Shown piece by piece: positions 1 through 10,849 of a stretch of 64,000 nt of DNA. The notes below the pieces were generated by a model, which made no database searches, was not told the DNA's origin, and worked only from the letters and a program-made list of their open reading frames with translations. The position numbers were made by a program, and so were the translations under genes. Source of the stretch: Nitrospira sp. CG24A (GTDB taxonomy: Bacteria; Nitrospirota; Nitrospiria; Nitrospirales; Nitrospiraceae); the NCBI GenBank assembly GCA_002869925.2, contig NEWT02000026.1, positions 128,692-192,691 on the forward strand. The letters are read 5' to 3'. Each line of letters opens with the position of its first letter. The first letter of the stretch is position 1.

Positions 1-224
1 ATGAGATCAACCGGTTTGAGTTCAGCTTGAAACGTGACCACCGCAGTATCGAGAACTGTCCCGGCGGCACACATCCAGGAACAGAGCAGCGTGCCGTGGG
101 TGGCAGCCTGATGCTGGGCATGGTGCCCGGCATGCTCGACTGATTTCGCCTGTGCCAATCCGCCGACGGAAAGAACGCAAAGCACCAGGAGGATCGACAG
201 AAATTTAATGACGGTGCGGTTCAT
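1..224 (-). CDS. Partial secreted small protein, hypothetical
   Basis: An open frame starts at ATG (complement of 222-224) and runs off the left window edge after 74 codons. Residues 2-26 look like a Sec signal peptide: a basic start (MNRTVIKF), a leucine/valine-rich core and a likely cleavage after AQA. The mature part begins KSVEHAGHHAQHQAATHG, so it is histidine-rich, followed by a CSWMC pair. That composition could suit metal binding, but no family is recognised. It is divergent from secA, with about 230 bp between the two starts. The C-terminus lies outside the window. Confidence 0.6.
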   Translation of the reverse strand, partial: MNRTVIKFLSILLVLCVLSVGGLAQAKSVEHAGHHAQHQAATHGTLLCSWMCAAGTVLDTAVVTFQAELKPVDL

Positions 225-372
225 TAGATATCGACCCTAGTGTGACTTGATCGAATGCTACTGGACAGCCACTAGACCTGTCAAGCCGGTGGCTCAGGGG
301 CGGAAGCCTGAAGAAGATTAAAGGTGTAGGGCAAAGATAAAGTTTGAAATTATCGAGGGTATGAGGTGCCGC

Positions 373-402
373 TTGTTATAGGATTTAAAGAAAGGGTATT
401 GT
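373..402 (+). promoter_or_regulatory. Candidate sigma-70-type promoter of secA
   Basis: TTGTTA (373-378) and TATTGT (397-402) are separated by 18 bp in an AT-rich stretch about 55 bp before the secA start. The match is only moderate and there is no independent support. Confidence 0.25.
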
Positions 403-456
403 ATAGTGCACTGAATCTTTTCGGAGACATCGGCGTTCGTACCGAACGACAGCATC

Positions 457-3186
<2,730 letters not shown>

Positions 3187-3250
3187 GAGGCTCGCTGCGC
3201 CTCCCACTCTCTCGCACGGCAATTCGACCGTTCTCCATCTCACCACTGCT

Positions 3251-3311
3251 TAGTGTCGAAACTTGTTCCGTCCCATGCGGCGCATGGACGGAACGTCGGA
3301 CATCGACACTA
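3251..3311. repeat. Long imperfect hairpin downstream of secA
   Basis: Outer arms TAGTGTCGA (3251-3259) and TCGACACTA (3303-3311) are perfect complements. Inside them TTCCGTCCCATGCG and CGCATGGACGGAA pair with one bulged base. No T-run follows, so this is not a clear intrinsic terminator. It may be an RNA structure ending the secA transcript or a decayed mobile palindrome. Confidence 0.5.
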
Positions 3312-3333
3312 CTCGCTTTCAGCGAGCCGCAGC

Positions 3334-3412
3334 GGTTCGACAGAACGGTGCCCGAATTGCCGCGCAGGTCGTTAAGGAGGCGCAGCAAGCCTATTTGAGG
3401 ATGGGAGAAAAT
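3334..3412. repeat. Repeat copy A of a secA-downstream direct repeat
   Basis: The first 30 bp (3334-3363) are identical to 3868-3897, and similarity continues at a lower level to about 3412. Copy A ends just before the ribosome binding site of the small gene at 3441. Confidence 0.7.
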
Positions 3413-3440
3413 TACGCCTCACGAAGAAAGGTTGGCAAAG

Positions 3441-3668
3441 ATGAGTCGCTGGAAAAAACTGGACAACTTTGAAGCGAAGCTTGAGCAAATGACGGCAGAA
3501 GAACTGCGGGCAGAGTTATCTTTCTGGAAAAAGCGAGCTAATGAGTTGGCACAGCCCGGCAAAAAGGGCACTATGAAAATTGTCTTCAAGGTCCAAAAGG
3601 TTCTTGATCTGAAACTCCGCGACCAATTGTCGGCTGACGAATGGCGTGGAGCTTCTGCGTCGCCATAA
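3441..3668 (+). CDS. Small charged hypothetical protein
   Basis: A 75-residue protein starting MSRWKKLDNFEAKLEQM. It is rich in Lys and Glu and looks mostly alpha-helical, with an acidic amphipathic first half and a second half containing KKGTMKIVFKVQKVLDL. The ATG at 3441 is preferred over the upstream in-frame TTG at 3432 because GAAAGG lies about 10 bp ahead of it. It follows repeat copy A and is not close enough to secA to be certain of cotranscription. No family is recognised. The coherent composition and plausible ribosome binding site favour a real gene, but it could be spurious. Confidence 0.45.
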   Translation: MSRWKKLDNFEAKLEQMTAEELRAELSFWKKRANELAQPGKKGTMKIVFKVQKVLDLKLRDQLSADEWRGASASP

Positions 3669-4134
3669 TGCGACGGGTCTCCATTGCCACTGACCTGCAT
3701 CATACCTCACCACGCACGACTCTAAAACTGCGCCGAAGCGTCGCAATGCCGTCGTGCGTGGCCGTCACCACCTATTCAAAGATGGCAGACGCCATGGCGA
3801 ACACCTCAGTCCACATCCCTTCCAGCTGAGCCGGGATGGGAAGCGAAGAGAATAGGAAAATTGCAGTGGTTCGACAGAACGGTGCCCGAATTGCCGCATA
3901 GGTCGCGAGAAAAGGCGCAGCGAGCCTAGGTGGAGGATAGAAAGAAGACTGATCGCAACGACCTGATCATTGCGGGCCCGGTCATGCGGGCTGAGTTTAC
4001 ACCCCTTCCAGCTCTGAGCCGAAGAGGGAAAGGGAAAAGAGAATCACAGCAGTTCACGTAGTCACGGCAAAATAAGCTGGCCGTGGATTGATTAGCAGTT
4101 GCCTTGGTTTTCCATTGGGATTAGGATAGGCGCT
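3669..4134. other. 466-bp gap holding decayed repeats
   Basis: No convincing gene. The gap contains repeat copy B (3868-3944), and a second pair of related segments: CCTTCCAGCT at about 3817 and again at about 4009, each followed by a purine-rich GAAGAG/AAAGAGAAT stretch and then a GCAGTGGTTC/GCAGCAGTTC end. It looks like a graveyard of short repeats between secA and the toxin-antitoxin pair. Confidence 0.5.
3868..3944. repeat. Repeat copy B of a secA-downstream direct repeat
   Basis: Positions 3868-3897 match 3334-3363 exactly over 30 bp. The following segments (GGCGCAGC, AGCCTA, GAGGAT) are also shared in order with small changes. Same orientation as copy A, about 535 bp apart. Confidence 0.7.
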
Positions 4135-4479
4135 ATGACATTGAGCGAATACCGTCCTGATCTTTTGGCACTTACCCCCGAAGGATCGATTCGCATTGTC
4201 GGAACGCGGATCGCGATCGAATCCATCATCCAGAGCTTCCGGGACGGCGCGACCCCGGAAGAGATCTGCCAGGACTTTCCAGCGCTTTCGTTGGCGCAAG
4301 TCTATGATGTGCTTGCCGTTTACTTGACGTATCAGGCAGAAGTCGAGGCCTATCTCCAAAGGCAGGCACAGGACACCGCAGCGATACGACAGGAACTCCA
4401 GACCCGGCATGCGGCATTTCTGTCGAACCTTCGGCAGCGCCTTGCGACGCGCCGTTCGGCTGCGGCTCCTCACGCGTGA
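4135..4479 (+). CDS. DUF433-family antitoxin
   Basis: A 114-residue protein with a DUF433 core (residues 1-70): GSIRIVGTRIAIESIIQSF, the phrase DGATPEEICQDFPALSLAQVY and the following helix. DUF433 proteins carry a winged-helix-like DNA-binding fold and are usually paired with DUF5615 PIN-like proteins. The C-terminal 45 residues are Gln/Arg-rich and probably helical. The ATG at 4135 follows AGGATAGG; an upstream in-frame TTG at 4099 lacks a ribosome binding site. Its stop overlaps the next gene's GTG (GTGA), which indicates translational coupling. As an antitoxin it probably autoregulates the pair (inference). Confidence 0.85.
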   Translation: MTLSEYRPDLLALTPEGSIRIVGTRIAIESIIQSFRDGATPEEICQDFPALSLAQVYDVLAVYLTYQAEVEAYLQRQAQDTAAIRQELQTRHAAFLSNLRQRLATRRSAAAPHA

Positions 4480-4832
4480 CCCCGGTTCGCTATCTCTTCG
4501 ATGAAAACTGCAACGCCCGGATTGTGCGCGGCATACGCCGCCGTACTTCCAAGGTGGAAGTCATCACTGTCCAAGAAGCAGGGTTAGGCAGTGTTGACGA
4601 CTCAACGATCTTGGCACATGCGGCAGAACGTGGACTTATCGTCGTATCCCACGATGCGCGAACCATGGTCGCACATGCGACCGCAAAACTGGTAGTGATC
4701 TCGCCCATGACCGGCTTGATCGTAATTCCTCAGGCATACCCCATCGGTCAGGCGATCGAGGACCTGCTGCTGATTGCCGAAGTCAGTACTGGCGAGGAAT
4801 GGCACGGCCAGATCGTCTTCCTCCCTCTGTAA
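4476..4832 (+). CDS. DUF5615 PIN-like toxin candidate
   Basis: A 118-residue protein with the DUF5615 signature: YLFDENCNARIVRGIRRR at the start, a central TVQEAGLGSVDDSTILAHA, and VVSHDARTM. These supply the acidic residues (D9, E10, D41, D42, D60 region) typical of PIN-like nucleases. Start is GTG at 4476, overlapping the antitoxin stop. The usual reading is a type II toxin acting as an RNase. The activity is inferred from the family and context only. Confidence 0.85.
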   Translation: MTPVRYLFDENCNARIVRGIRRRTSKVEVITVQEAGLGSVDDSTILAHAAERGLIVVSHDARTMVAHATAKLVVISPMTGLIVIPQAYPIGQAIEDLLLIAEVSTGEEWHGQIVFLPL

Positions 4833-4940
4833 CAACTCTCGACGTTTTGATCGCTTTACCGCGGCGACGAGCCGGTGGCTTCCTATACCGTTTAACGAAA
4901 CAAGGTTGTGGGCAGAGAAATGGTGTCATCTGAGCTCGCG

Positions 4941-5660
4941 TTACCTCGGCAGGAACCAAGACAGTCCGACATAGGGAAGTACGGCATTGAGCCCGGTGTT
5001 TCGTTGGCCGGTATCAGCATTCGAAATGTGGCTATATCGCACACCTAATGTCAGCGTCGTCTGCTCCGTCATGAAGTACTGCACTCCTGGCCCGGTCTCG
5101 ATGACAAGGTTGAGGGGGGTGCTCTGCTCTGGAATGCGGGGAGCGAGATTGGTCCAGAGCATTCCGACCCCGGCATCCCAGAAGGGCATCCACCGCCCGA
5201 ACGACAGGAGGTTATACTTGAAGACCAAGGTGCCTCCTGCCGCCTCCGCCGAAAATGGTTGCGTAAATCGGGCGAAGAACGGTTCCACAAGCACCTCGAG
5301 ATTTCCGGTCAGTAGGCCCGCCGGTATTTCATCCGTTACTACCATTCCGATCCTCGGCTTGATGAACACGGCACTACGATTCGTCGAAGGTTCTTGGTGA
5401 AACGGAAAGTTCAATACTTGCCAGAATCCTACAACCCCACCTACCTCAATGGTCCCGCGCTTGAGAATATCTCGCGCGTCCGGTAATCGTGTTTCGGATT
5501 CCGCCCAGCTGAACGACGCGCTCCATTCGACCGAGACCGCGAAGAGCACCGCCACGAACCCAAGAGCGCGAAGCCATGCGACCCTCCTTCGTCGACCGTG
5601 CGTCTGGCTCAGGCCAGCGTGAGCATTGCCCCACCGGCCGGGCCAGACTTTGAAATGCAT
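4941..5660 (-). CDS. Acyloxyacyl hydrolase / PagL-like outer membrane protein
   Basis: Predicted outer membrane beta-barrel related to lipid A 3-O-deacylase. From the ATG at 5660 it has 239 residues: an Arg-rich start (GRRRRVAWLRALGFVAVLFAV), a hydrophobic signal core and a cleavage site near SWAES. The C-terminal part has the PagL-type signature RYSHISNADTGQRNTG, which supplies the His and Ser of the known active site, and it ends with aromatic WF near the terminus as in barrels. The third active-site residue of PagL, a Glu 14 residues after the His, is Asn here, so catalysis is uncertain. The start is ambiguous: in-frame ATGs also lie at 5684, 5699 and 5762, and a strong GAAGGAGG site precedes an out-of-frame ATG near 5579. 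Confidence 0.7.
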   Translation of the reverse strand: MHFKVWPGRWGNAHAGLSQTHGRRRRVAWLRALGFVAVLFAVSVEWSASFSWAESETRLPDARDILKRGTIEVGGVVGFWQVLNFPFHQEPSTNRSAVFIKPRIGMVVTDEIPAGLLTGNLEVLVEPFFARFTQPFSAEAAGGTLVFKYNLLSFGRWMPFWDAGVGMLWTNLAPRIPEQSTPLNLVIETGPGVQYFMTEQTTLTLGVRYSHISNADTGQRNTGLNAVLPYVGLSWFLPR

Positions 5661-5762
5661 TTGCGTGGCCTCATCCCTTTGCATCGTATGCTGAGTCATT
5701 CGATGATTGAGCCTCTGCCACTCTGCTACCCACAGAGATACATCGGCACAATACTTATACAC

Positions 5763-6080
5763 GGTTCCATCATCTTTTATACCCTCGAGGCAAGAGCACG
5801 GTCCCGTCTCCCTGCGTCTCCTCTAAGCAGAAATATTTCAGGCGAATAGTGGGTTTCTTGAATTGGGATATTTGCCTGAGTTTCCAATACTCTCCGTCTT
5901 GACTTACCAGCAAACTCAAGGCTAATCTATGCAACTTTTAGTCCTGTGTTGACCCTTCGAGAGGGAGGGGTGGGGTGTCTCCTCAGCTATTGGTGTCACT
6001 TCTCGTGCGTTGTCGATGGGATGGAGTTCTTTGCCGGAAGCTGTGGGGTATTCGGAGAAGGAAATTAAGAGGAGTGGGTT
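5763..6080. other. 318-bp divergent gap before the complex I operon
   Basis: No gene seen. It separates the minus-strand PagL-like gene from the plus-strand methyltransferase that heads the nuo operon, so it should hold the nuo promoter. A purine-rich stretch with GAGAGGGAGGGG lies near 5955-5975. Confidence 0.5.
5899..5928 (+). promoter_or_regulatory. Candidate promoter of the methyltransferase-nuo operon
   Basis: TTGACT (5899-5904) and TAATCT (5923-5928) are 18 bp apart. This is the best sigma-70-like match in the gap before the operon and would give a leader of roughly 145 nt. Not verified. Confidence 0.35.
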
Positions 6081-7259
6081 GTGACAAGCGGGTATCCTGA
6101 ACTCGTTGCTGCCATTTCGTCAGAAATCACCAGAAAAGGACCCATTCCCTTTGTCCGCTTCATGGAGCTGGCGCTCTATCATCCTATATACGGCTATTAC
6201 GTGCGCCAATCTGACAACGTCGAGCATGAGCGTATCGGCTGGTCCGGCGATTTTTACACCAGTTCCGACGTCCATCCCATTCTTGGCCGTGCGATTGTCG
6301 GGCAAGCCAGACAAATGGACGACGTATTGGGTTGTCCCGCTCCTTTCACGATCGTTGAAATGGGTGCTGGTAAGGGCTTATTGGCCCGAGATTGCCTTGC
6401 GGCGATCCATGCAGGTCAAGAGGACTTTGCATCGCGCGTCCGCTATGTCCTGATCGAGCGGAGCCCGGTGATGCGGAACTTCCAGCGTCAGAACTTGGCT
6501 CCATGGCTCGGCAAGGCTGGCCTTGTCACGTGGATGGAGGGTCTCGATCGACTGGCTCCACAGGGCGTGACCGGTTTACTCTTCAGCAATGAGTTGATCG
6601 ATGCCTTCCCGGTGCATCGGGTTCGAGTCAAGGACGGACGGACCGAAGAGCTCTATGTTGACTATCGAGATGGCCGCTTTGTGGAATGCCTCAAGCCGTT
6701 GTCCACGGCCGCGCTTGCTCACTATCTCCAGCGTCTGAATACTGTGTGGCCGGAAGGCTACAGCACCGAAGTCAATCTACTCGCGATGGACTGGATGGAG
6801 CAGGTGGGGCGGCGGATGGATCGTGGATTTGTCTTGACCGTCGACTATGGCCATACAGCCCAGGATCTCTACGGGTCTGACCGCAAGGACGGCACGTTCC
6901 TCTGCTATTTCAGGCAGCAGGCGAACGACGATCCATTTATTCGCGTCGGCGAACAGGATATGACCGCCCACGTAGATTTTTCGAGTCTGGCTTCTGTTGG
7001 GGAGACGCAAGGCCTTCACGTGACAGGGTTCACGAACCAAATGAGTTTTCTGATGGGGCTTGGCGCTGAGGAGATGATCGGGAGATTGGAGCCGGAGAGC
7101 CCTGCGTTTCGCGCCGCGATTCATCTCCTCAAGCCGAATGGCATGGGCAGCATTTTCAAGGTGCTCGTTCAACACAAGGGAATCGATCGCCCACAATTGG
7201 ACGGCTTGAAATTTAAGCCCTTCTTCGGTTCGGCGCTGGCAGGCTGTTCCGCAGCCTGA
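6081..7259 (+). CDS. SAM-dependent methyltransferase, NDUFAF7/MidA family
   Basis: A 392-residue member of the DUF185/COG1565 methyltransferase family. It begins with the family hallmark PIPFVRFMELALYHPIYGYY. The SAM-binding motif is TIVEMGAGKGLLARD, followed by SNELIDAFPVHRV and the DYGHTAQDLY segment. GTG start at 6081 with AAGAGGAG upstream. The human homologue NDUFAF7 dimethylates an arginine of NDUFS2 and is needed for complex I assembly. This gene sits 60 bp in front of nuoA, so a role as a complex I assembly factor acting on NuoCD is a strong inference here. Confidence 0.9.
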   Translation: MTSGYPELVAAISSEITRKGPIPFVRFMELALYHPIYGYYVRQSDNVEHERIGWSGDFYTSSDVHPILGRAIVGQARQMDDVLGCPAPFTIVEMGAGKGLLARDCLAAIHAGQEDFASRVRYVLIERSPVMRNFQRQNLAPWLGKAGLVTWMEGLDRLAPQGVTGLLFSNELIDAFPVHRVRVKDGRTEELYVDYRDGRFVECLKPLSTAALAHYLQRLNTVWPEGYSTEVNLLAMDWMEQVGRRMDRGFVLTVDYGHTAQDLYGSDRKDGTFLCYFRQQANDDPFIRVGEQDMTAHVDFSSLASVGETQGLHVTGFTNQMSFLMGLGAEEMIGRLEPESPAFRAAIHLLKPNGMGSIFKVLVQHKGIDRPQLDGLKFKPFFGSALAGCSAA

Positions 7260-7318
7260 CATCTGTAAGGGCAACACGATGACGTTGTATGGGTCGGATC
7301 GCGTTTCACGGAGCCCGC

Positions 7319-7690
7319 ATGGATAGCGTGAGCATTCCTGAGAATTACATACCGATCCTGTTGTTTATCGTGGTGGGCCTGACCTTTGGCGCCTTCGCGC
7401 TGCTCGGCGGCAGGCTCGTTCGCCCGAATCGTCCCTATCGAGCCAAGCTGACCCCCTATGAAAGTGGAAGTCCCCTGTTTTCCGATGCGCGCATCCAGTT
7501 CCCCATGCGCTACTACATCATCGCGATGCTTTTCGTCGTGTTCGATATCGAGATCATTTTTATGATCCCGTGGGCCATCCGGTTTCAGTCGCTCGGGATG
7601 CTGGGACTCATCGAAATGCTCGTGTTTATCGCCATCCTGTTGGCCGGGCTCTGGTATGCCTGGAAGAAGGGGGCGCTGGAGTGGGACTAA
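7319..7690 (+). CDS. nuoA: NADH-quinone oxidoreductase subunit A
   Basis: Small membrane subunit of complex I, 123 residues with three transmembrane segments (about 7-30, 60-80, 90-115). The conserved YESGSPLFSDARIQFPMRYY stretch and VVFDIEIIF helix with its acidic residues (membrane-arm proton path) are present. The ATG at 7319 is chosen for the GGAG at 7310-7313 and for family length; the frame is open further upstream. First nuo gene of the operon. Confidence 0.95.
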   Translation: MDSVSIPENYIPILLFIVVGLTFGAFALLGGRLVRPNRPYRAKLTPYESGSPLFSDARIQFPMRYYIIAMLFVVFDIEIIFMIPWAIRFQSLGMLGLIEMLVFIAILLAGLWYAWKKGALEWD

Positions 7691-7691
7691 G

Positions 7692-7778
7692 TAACGTAAA
7701 ACTTGAAACGTTAGAAGTGAAAAGGAAAAACGAGAGGCGTTCTCGTTTCACTTCACCTTTCACCTTTCACCTTTCACG
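7692..7778. repeat. TTTCAC-type palindromic element, nuoA-nuoB
   Basis: Left arm with GTAAAACTTGAAACG and GAAGTGAAAAGG; right arm of CTCGTTTCACTTCAC followed by three tandem CACCTTT-type units. The arms are complementary at the unit level and would pair across about 25 nt. It ends directly at the GGAG site of nuoB. Confidence 0.75.
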
Positions 7779-7787
7779 GAGTCGTTC

Positions 7788-8267
7788 ATGAGTTTTCTGG
7801 AACGACAGTTTGAGGCGAATATCCTGACGACCAATCTGGACGCCGTCGTGAATTGGTCCCGGAAGTCGGCCTTATGGCCGATGACGTTCGGCCTCGCGTG
7901 CTGTGCGATCGAGATGATTGCTACGGTCTCGTCGCGGTACGACCTGGATCGTTTCGGCGCCGGTGTCTTTCGAGCGTCCCCGAGGCAGGCCGATCTCATG
8001 ATCATCGCCGGCACGGTGACCCGCAAGATGGCGCCGGTGATCCGCCGCATCTATGACCAGATGCCGGAACCGCGGTACGTCATTTCTATGGGTTCCTGCG
8101 CCACCTCGGGTAACCACTATAATAGTTACGCCGTGGTCCAGGGCGTGGACCAGATTATTCCGGTCGATGTCTATGTGCCAGGCTGTCCGCCCCGCCCGGA
8201 AGCGTTGCTCGACGGGCTGCTCAAGCTACAAGAAAAGATCCAGCGAGAGAAAGTGTTTGTGCGATGA
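7788..8267 (+). CDS. nuoB: NADH-quinone oxidoreductase subunit B
   Basis: 159-residue peripheral subunit that holds iron-sulfur cluster N2, the last electron donor to quinone. The cluster ligands are visible: adjacent cysteines in LACCAIEM, the Cys in [11 protein letters not shown], and the Cys in [12 protein letters not shown]. Quinone-site residues in [14 protein letters not shown] are conserved. ATG at 7788 with GGAG 6-9 bp upstream. Normal length. Confidence 0.98.
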   Translation: MSFLERQFEANILTTNLDAVVNWSRKSALWPMTFGLACCAIEMIATVSSRYDLDRFGAGVFRASPRQADLMIIAGTVTRKMAPVIRRIYDQMPEPRYVISMGSCATSGNHYNSYAVVQGVDQIIPVDVYVPGCPPRPEALLDGLLKLQEKIQREKVFVR

Positions 8268-8319
8268 GCCACGAGATTTGCAAGAGAAGCGAGGTGCGCG
8301 GGACGGCTACATCGCACGG

Positions 8320-8362
8320 TTCTCACAACTCTCACGTTTCACATTTTACGTCTTACGTGTAA
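8320..8362. repeat. TTTCAC-type half element, nuoB-nuoCD
   Basis: Right arm only: TCTCACAACTCTCACGTTTCA followed by CATTTTACGTCTTACGTG. The facing left arm is eroded (AAGAGAAGCGAGGTG at about 8282). It ends 8 bp before the nuoCD start. Confidence 0.6.
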
Positions 8363-8370
8363 CGGTGCCC

Positions 8371-10122
8371 ATGCAAGCTCTGCTCGACAGCCTGAAGATG
8401 AAATTCCCAGGTGCGATTCTCGCGATCCGTGCGGATACTGCTCGTGCCGAGACCTCTGTCTCTGTTGCCGCTACGGGTCTGCTGGAGATTGCGCGCTATT
8501 TGCACGATGCGCCGGAGGCAGCCTTCGATCATCTCACCGATATTTGCTCGGTCGACTATCCGGAAGATCAGCTGCGATTCGAAGTCGTCTACCACTTGCA
8601 CTCGCTTCCCCTTCAGCAGCGTCTTCGCCTCAAGGCGCGTATTACCGAGGATGACCCGACGATTGCGTCGGTCACTGGAATCTGGAAGGGTGCTGAGTTT
8701 CTGGAGCGCGAAGTGTACGACATGATGGGGATTCACTTTTCCGGACACCCCGATCTCCGGCGCATTTTGATGCCGGAGGATTATGACGAAGGGTACCCTT
8801 TGAGAAAAGATTTTCCGACCGAAGGACGTGGCTGGCGCAGCAAATTCGAGTTTATTCCAAGACTCGACGAAGCCTCGGTCGATGTCATCGAGAGTGAAAT
8901 CACGGACGAGGAGAAACGCGTCTTTCGTGCTGAACCCGATGTGCCCAGTTCCCAACGGAAAGAGGAGTTGCTGCTGAACATGGGGCCGCAACATCCGAGC
9001 ACTCATGGCGTATTGCGCGTTGTGCTCATGCTGGACGGCGAACGAGTTGTAAAGGCGACGCCGGACCTCGGTTACCTGCATCGCGGTGTCGAAAAATTGT
9101 CAGAGGGATTGACCTACATGCAGATCATCCCGCACACGGACCGGCTCGACTATGTCTGTGCCATGTCCAACAACTATGCCTACGTGCGTGCCGTGGAAAA
9201 ACTCCTCGAGATCGAGGTGCCGATCCGGGCTGAATATATCCGGACCATCGTGGCTGAGATGCAACGCATCATCGGGCACCTCTTTTGGCTCGGTACGCAG
9301 GCGCTCGATATCGGCGCGATGACCGTGTTTTTTTGGACATTCCGGGAGCGTGAAACATTGTTGGACATGTTCGAAAAGCTCTGCGGAGCCCGGCTGACCC
9401 TGAACTACTATCGCATCGGCGGTGTCGATAGCGATTTTACCTCAGATCTGGTCCAACGGATGAAAGCGTTCCTCGAGACCTTTCCCGAGAAGGTTATGGA
9501 ATACGATTCGCTCATCGCGTCGAACCGCATCTGGCTCGGACGTACCAAGAACATCGCCCTCCTCTCAGCCGAGGACGCGATCAGCTTCGGCTGCACCGGG
9601 CCGGTCTTGCGAGGGTCGGGCGTGGCCTACGATGTCCGCAAGGCCGAGCCTTACGGCGTATACGACAAAGTCGATTGGGACGTGCCGATCGGCAGGAACG
9701 GCGACACGTATGATCGCTATTGGATCCGCATGGAAGAAATGCGTCAGAGTGCCAGGATTATCGCACAATGTCTCGATCAGCTTCCTGCTGGGCCGATCAT
9801 GGCCGAGGCGCCGCAGTATATCCCGCCGCCCAAGGAATTGGTTATGCGGGACATGGAAAGCTTGATCCACCATTTCATCATTTACACTCAAGGCATCAAG
9901 CCACCGAAGGCCGAAACCTATTGTGCAACCGAGGCCCCGAAGGGTGAGTTGGGATTCTTTATCGTCAGCGACGGCAGCCCGCGTCCCTATCGGCTGAAGA
10001 TTCGCGCGCCGTCGTTCGTCCATATGGGCGCTTTTGATCACATGGCGAGAGGCTACTTGATTTCCGACGTCGTCACGATCTTCGGGACCTACGACGTGGT
10101 GATGGGGGAATGCGATAGGTGA
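8371..10122 (+). CDS. nuoCD: NADH-quinone oxidoreductase fused subunits C and D
   Basis: 583-residue fusion. Residues 1-170 form the NuoC (30 kDa) domain with EREVYDMMGIHFSGHPDLRRIL. Residues from about 195 form NuoD (49 kDa), beginning LLLNMGPQHPSTHGVLRVV and continuing through LGYLHRGVEKL, HTDRLDYVCAM and a C-terminus ending VVMGECDR. NuoD lines the quinone cavity next to N2. The NuoC-NuoD fusion also occurs in E. coli. The ATG at 8371 is used; the open frame reaches much further upstream through the repeat but without a start signal. Arg238 in the HRG motif is a plausible target of the upstream NDUFAF7-type methyltransferase (inference). Confidence 0.96.
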   Translation: MQALLDSLKMKFPGAILAIRADTARAETSVSVAATGLLEIARYLHDAPEAAFDHLTDICSVDYPEDQLRFEVVYHLHSLPLQQRLRLKARITEDDPTIASVTGIWKGAEFLEREVYDMMGIHFSGHPDLRRILMPEDYDEGYPLRKDFPTEGRGWRSKFEFIPRLDEASVDVIESEITDEEKRVFRAEPDVPSSQRKEELLLNMGPQHPSTHGVLRVVLMLDGERVVKATPDLGYLHRGVEKLSEGLTYMQIIPHTDRLDYVCAMSNNYAYVRAVEKLLEIEVPIRAEYIRTIVAEMQRIIGHLFWLGTQALDIGAMTVFFWTFRERETLLDMFEKLCGARLTLNYYRIGGVDSDFTSDLVQRMKAFLETFPEKVMEYDSLIASNRIWLGRTKNIALLSAEDAISFGCTGPVLRGSGVAYDVRKAEPYGVYDKVDWDVPIGRNGDTYDRYWIRMEEMRQSARIIAQCLDQLPAGPIMAEAPQYIPPPKELVMRDMESLIHHFIIYTQGIKPPKAETYCATEAPKGELGFFIVSDGSPRPYRLKIRAPSFVHMGAFDHMARGYLISDVVTIFGTYDVVMGECDR

Positions 10123-10239
10123 GGGAAGGAGGATGCCCTCGTGCTCGCGCGACGCGCGGCCTCGGAAGGCCCTCGTTGGACGCGCGCAGTAAGGGCACCC
10201 TCCATTCCCTCACCGTGGGTGGGTAGACAGGGAAGCCAG

Positions 10240-10776
10240 ATGCTGAAAGAAAAGTACCAAGAAGAAATTGACGAGATCATTTCGCGCTATCCGGTGAAGC
10301 GCTCGGCGCTGATTCCCTTGCTGTACCTGGCGCAGCGGGATGAGGGCTTCATATCCGAGGCGGCGATGAAGGAGATTGCGGGGCTGTTGCGTCTGACTCC
10401 GCCACAAGTCTATGAGACGGCCACGTTTTATACGATGCTCAATCTCAAGCGCGTGGGGAAGTTTCACCTCCAAGTCTGCAAGTCCCTGATGTGCGCATTG
10501 GCTGGGTCGGATACGGTCATCGGATGGGTCAAAACGAAACTCGGAATCGGACCCGGCGAAACCACGTCCGACGGCCTTTTTTCCCTCAGTGCGGTCGAAT
10601 GCCTGGCCGCCTGTGGTACTGCGCCGATGATGCAGGTCAACGAGGATTATTACGAACGGCTCACAGAGGAACGATTTGACAGGATTTTGGCTGACCTCAA
10701 GCGAGACGGGACCTGTTCGCTCAAGACCGGCCCGTTTATGTGGCCGGAACCGGTAGCCGTGAAAGGTGAGACGTAA
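10240..10776 (+). CDS. nuoE: NADH-quinone oxidoreductase subunit E
   Basis: 178-residue thioredoxin-like [2Fe-2S] (N1a) subunit of the NADH dehydrogenase module. The ligands are the cysteines of VCKSLMC and of ECLAACGTAP. The N-terminal helical bundle has RSALIPLLYLAQRDEGFIS and PPQVYETATFYTM. ATG at 10240 is chosen for family length; the open frame extends upstream through 117 bp of spacer with no signal. The last codons and stop lie inside the following palindromic element. Confidence 0.94.
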   Translation: MLKEKYQEEIDEIISRYPVKRSALIPLLYLAQRDEGFISEAAMKEIAGLLRLTPPQVYETATFYTMLNLKRVGKFHLQVCKSLMCALAGSDTVIGWVKTKLGIGPGETTSDGLFSLSAVECLAACGTAPMMQVNEDYYERLTEERFDRILADLKRDGTCSLKTGPFMWPEPVAVKGET

Positions 10777-10841
10777 AACGTGAAACGTAACGGATTGCGG
10801 CGCTCTTACAACCTTTCACCTTTCACCTTTCACTTTTTACG
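10759..10841. repeat. TTTCAC-type palindromic element, nuoE-nuoF
   Basis: Left arm 10759-10793 (GTGAAAGGTGAGACGTAAAA then CGTGAAACGTAACGG) includes the last codons and stop of nuoE. Right arm 10809-10841 has three tandem CCTTTCA units and TTTTTACG. It would fold into a long hairpin ending 9 bp before nuoF. Confidence 0.8.
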
Positions 10842-10849
10842 CTGAAGCT

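Noticed and set aside
7740-7778. CRISPR-like reading of tandem CACCTTT units
   Set aside because: Units are 7 bp and contiguous with no spacers; no cas gene is present.
8053-8370. N-terminal extension of nuoCD into nuoB and the repeat
   Set aside because: No start signal, overlaps nuoB, and the added residues come from the repeat arm; ATG 8371 matches NuoC families.
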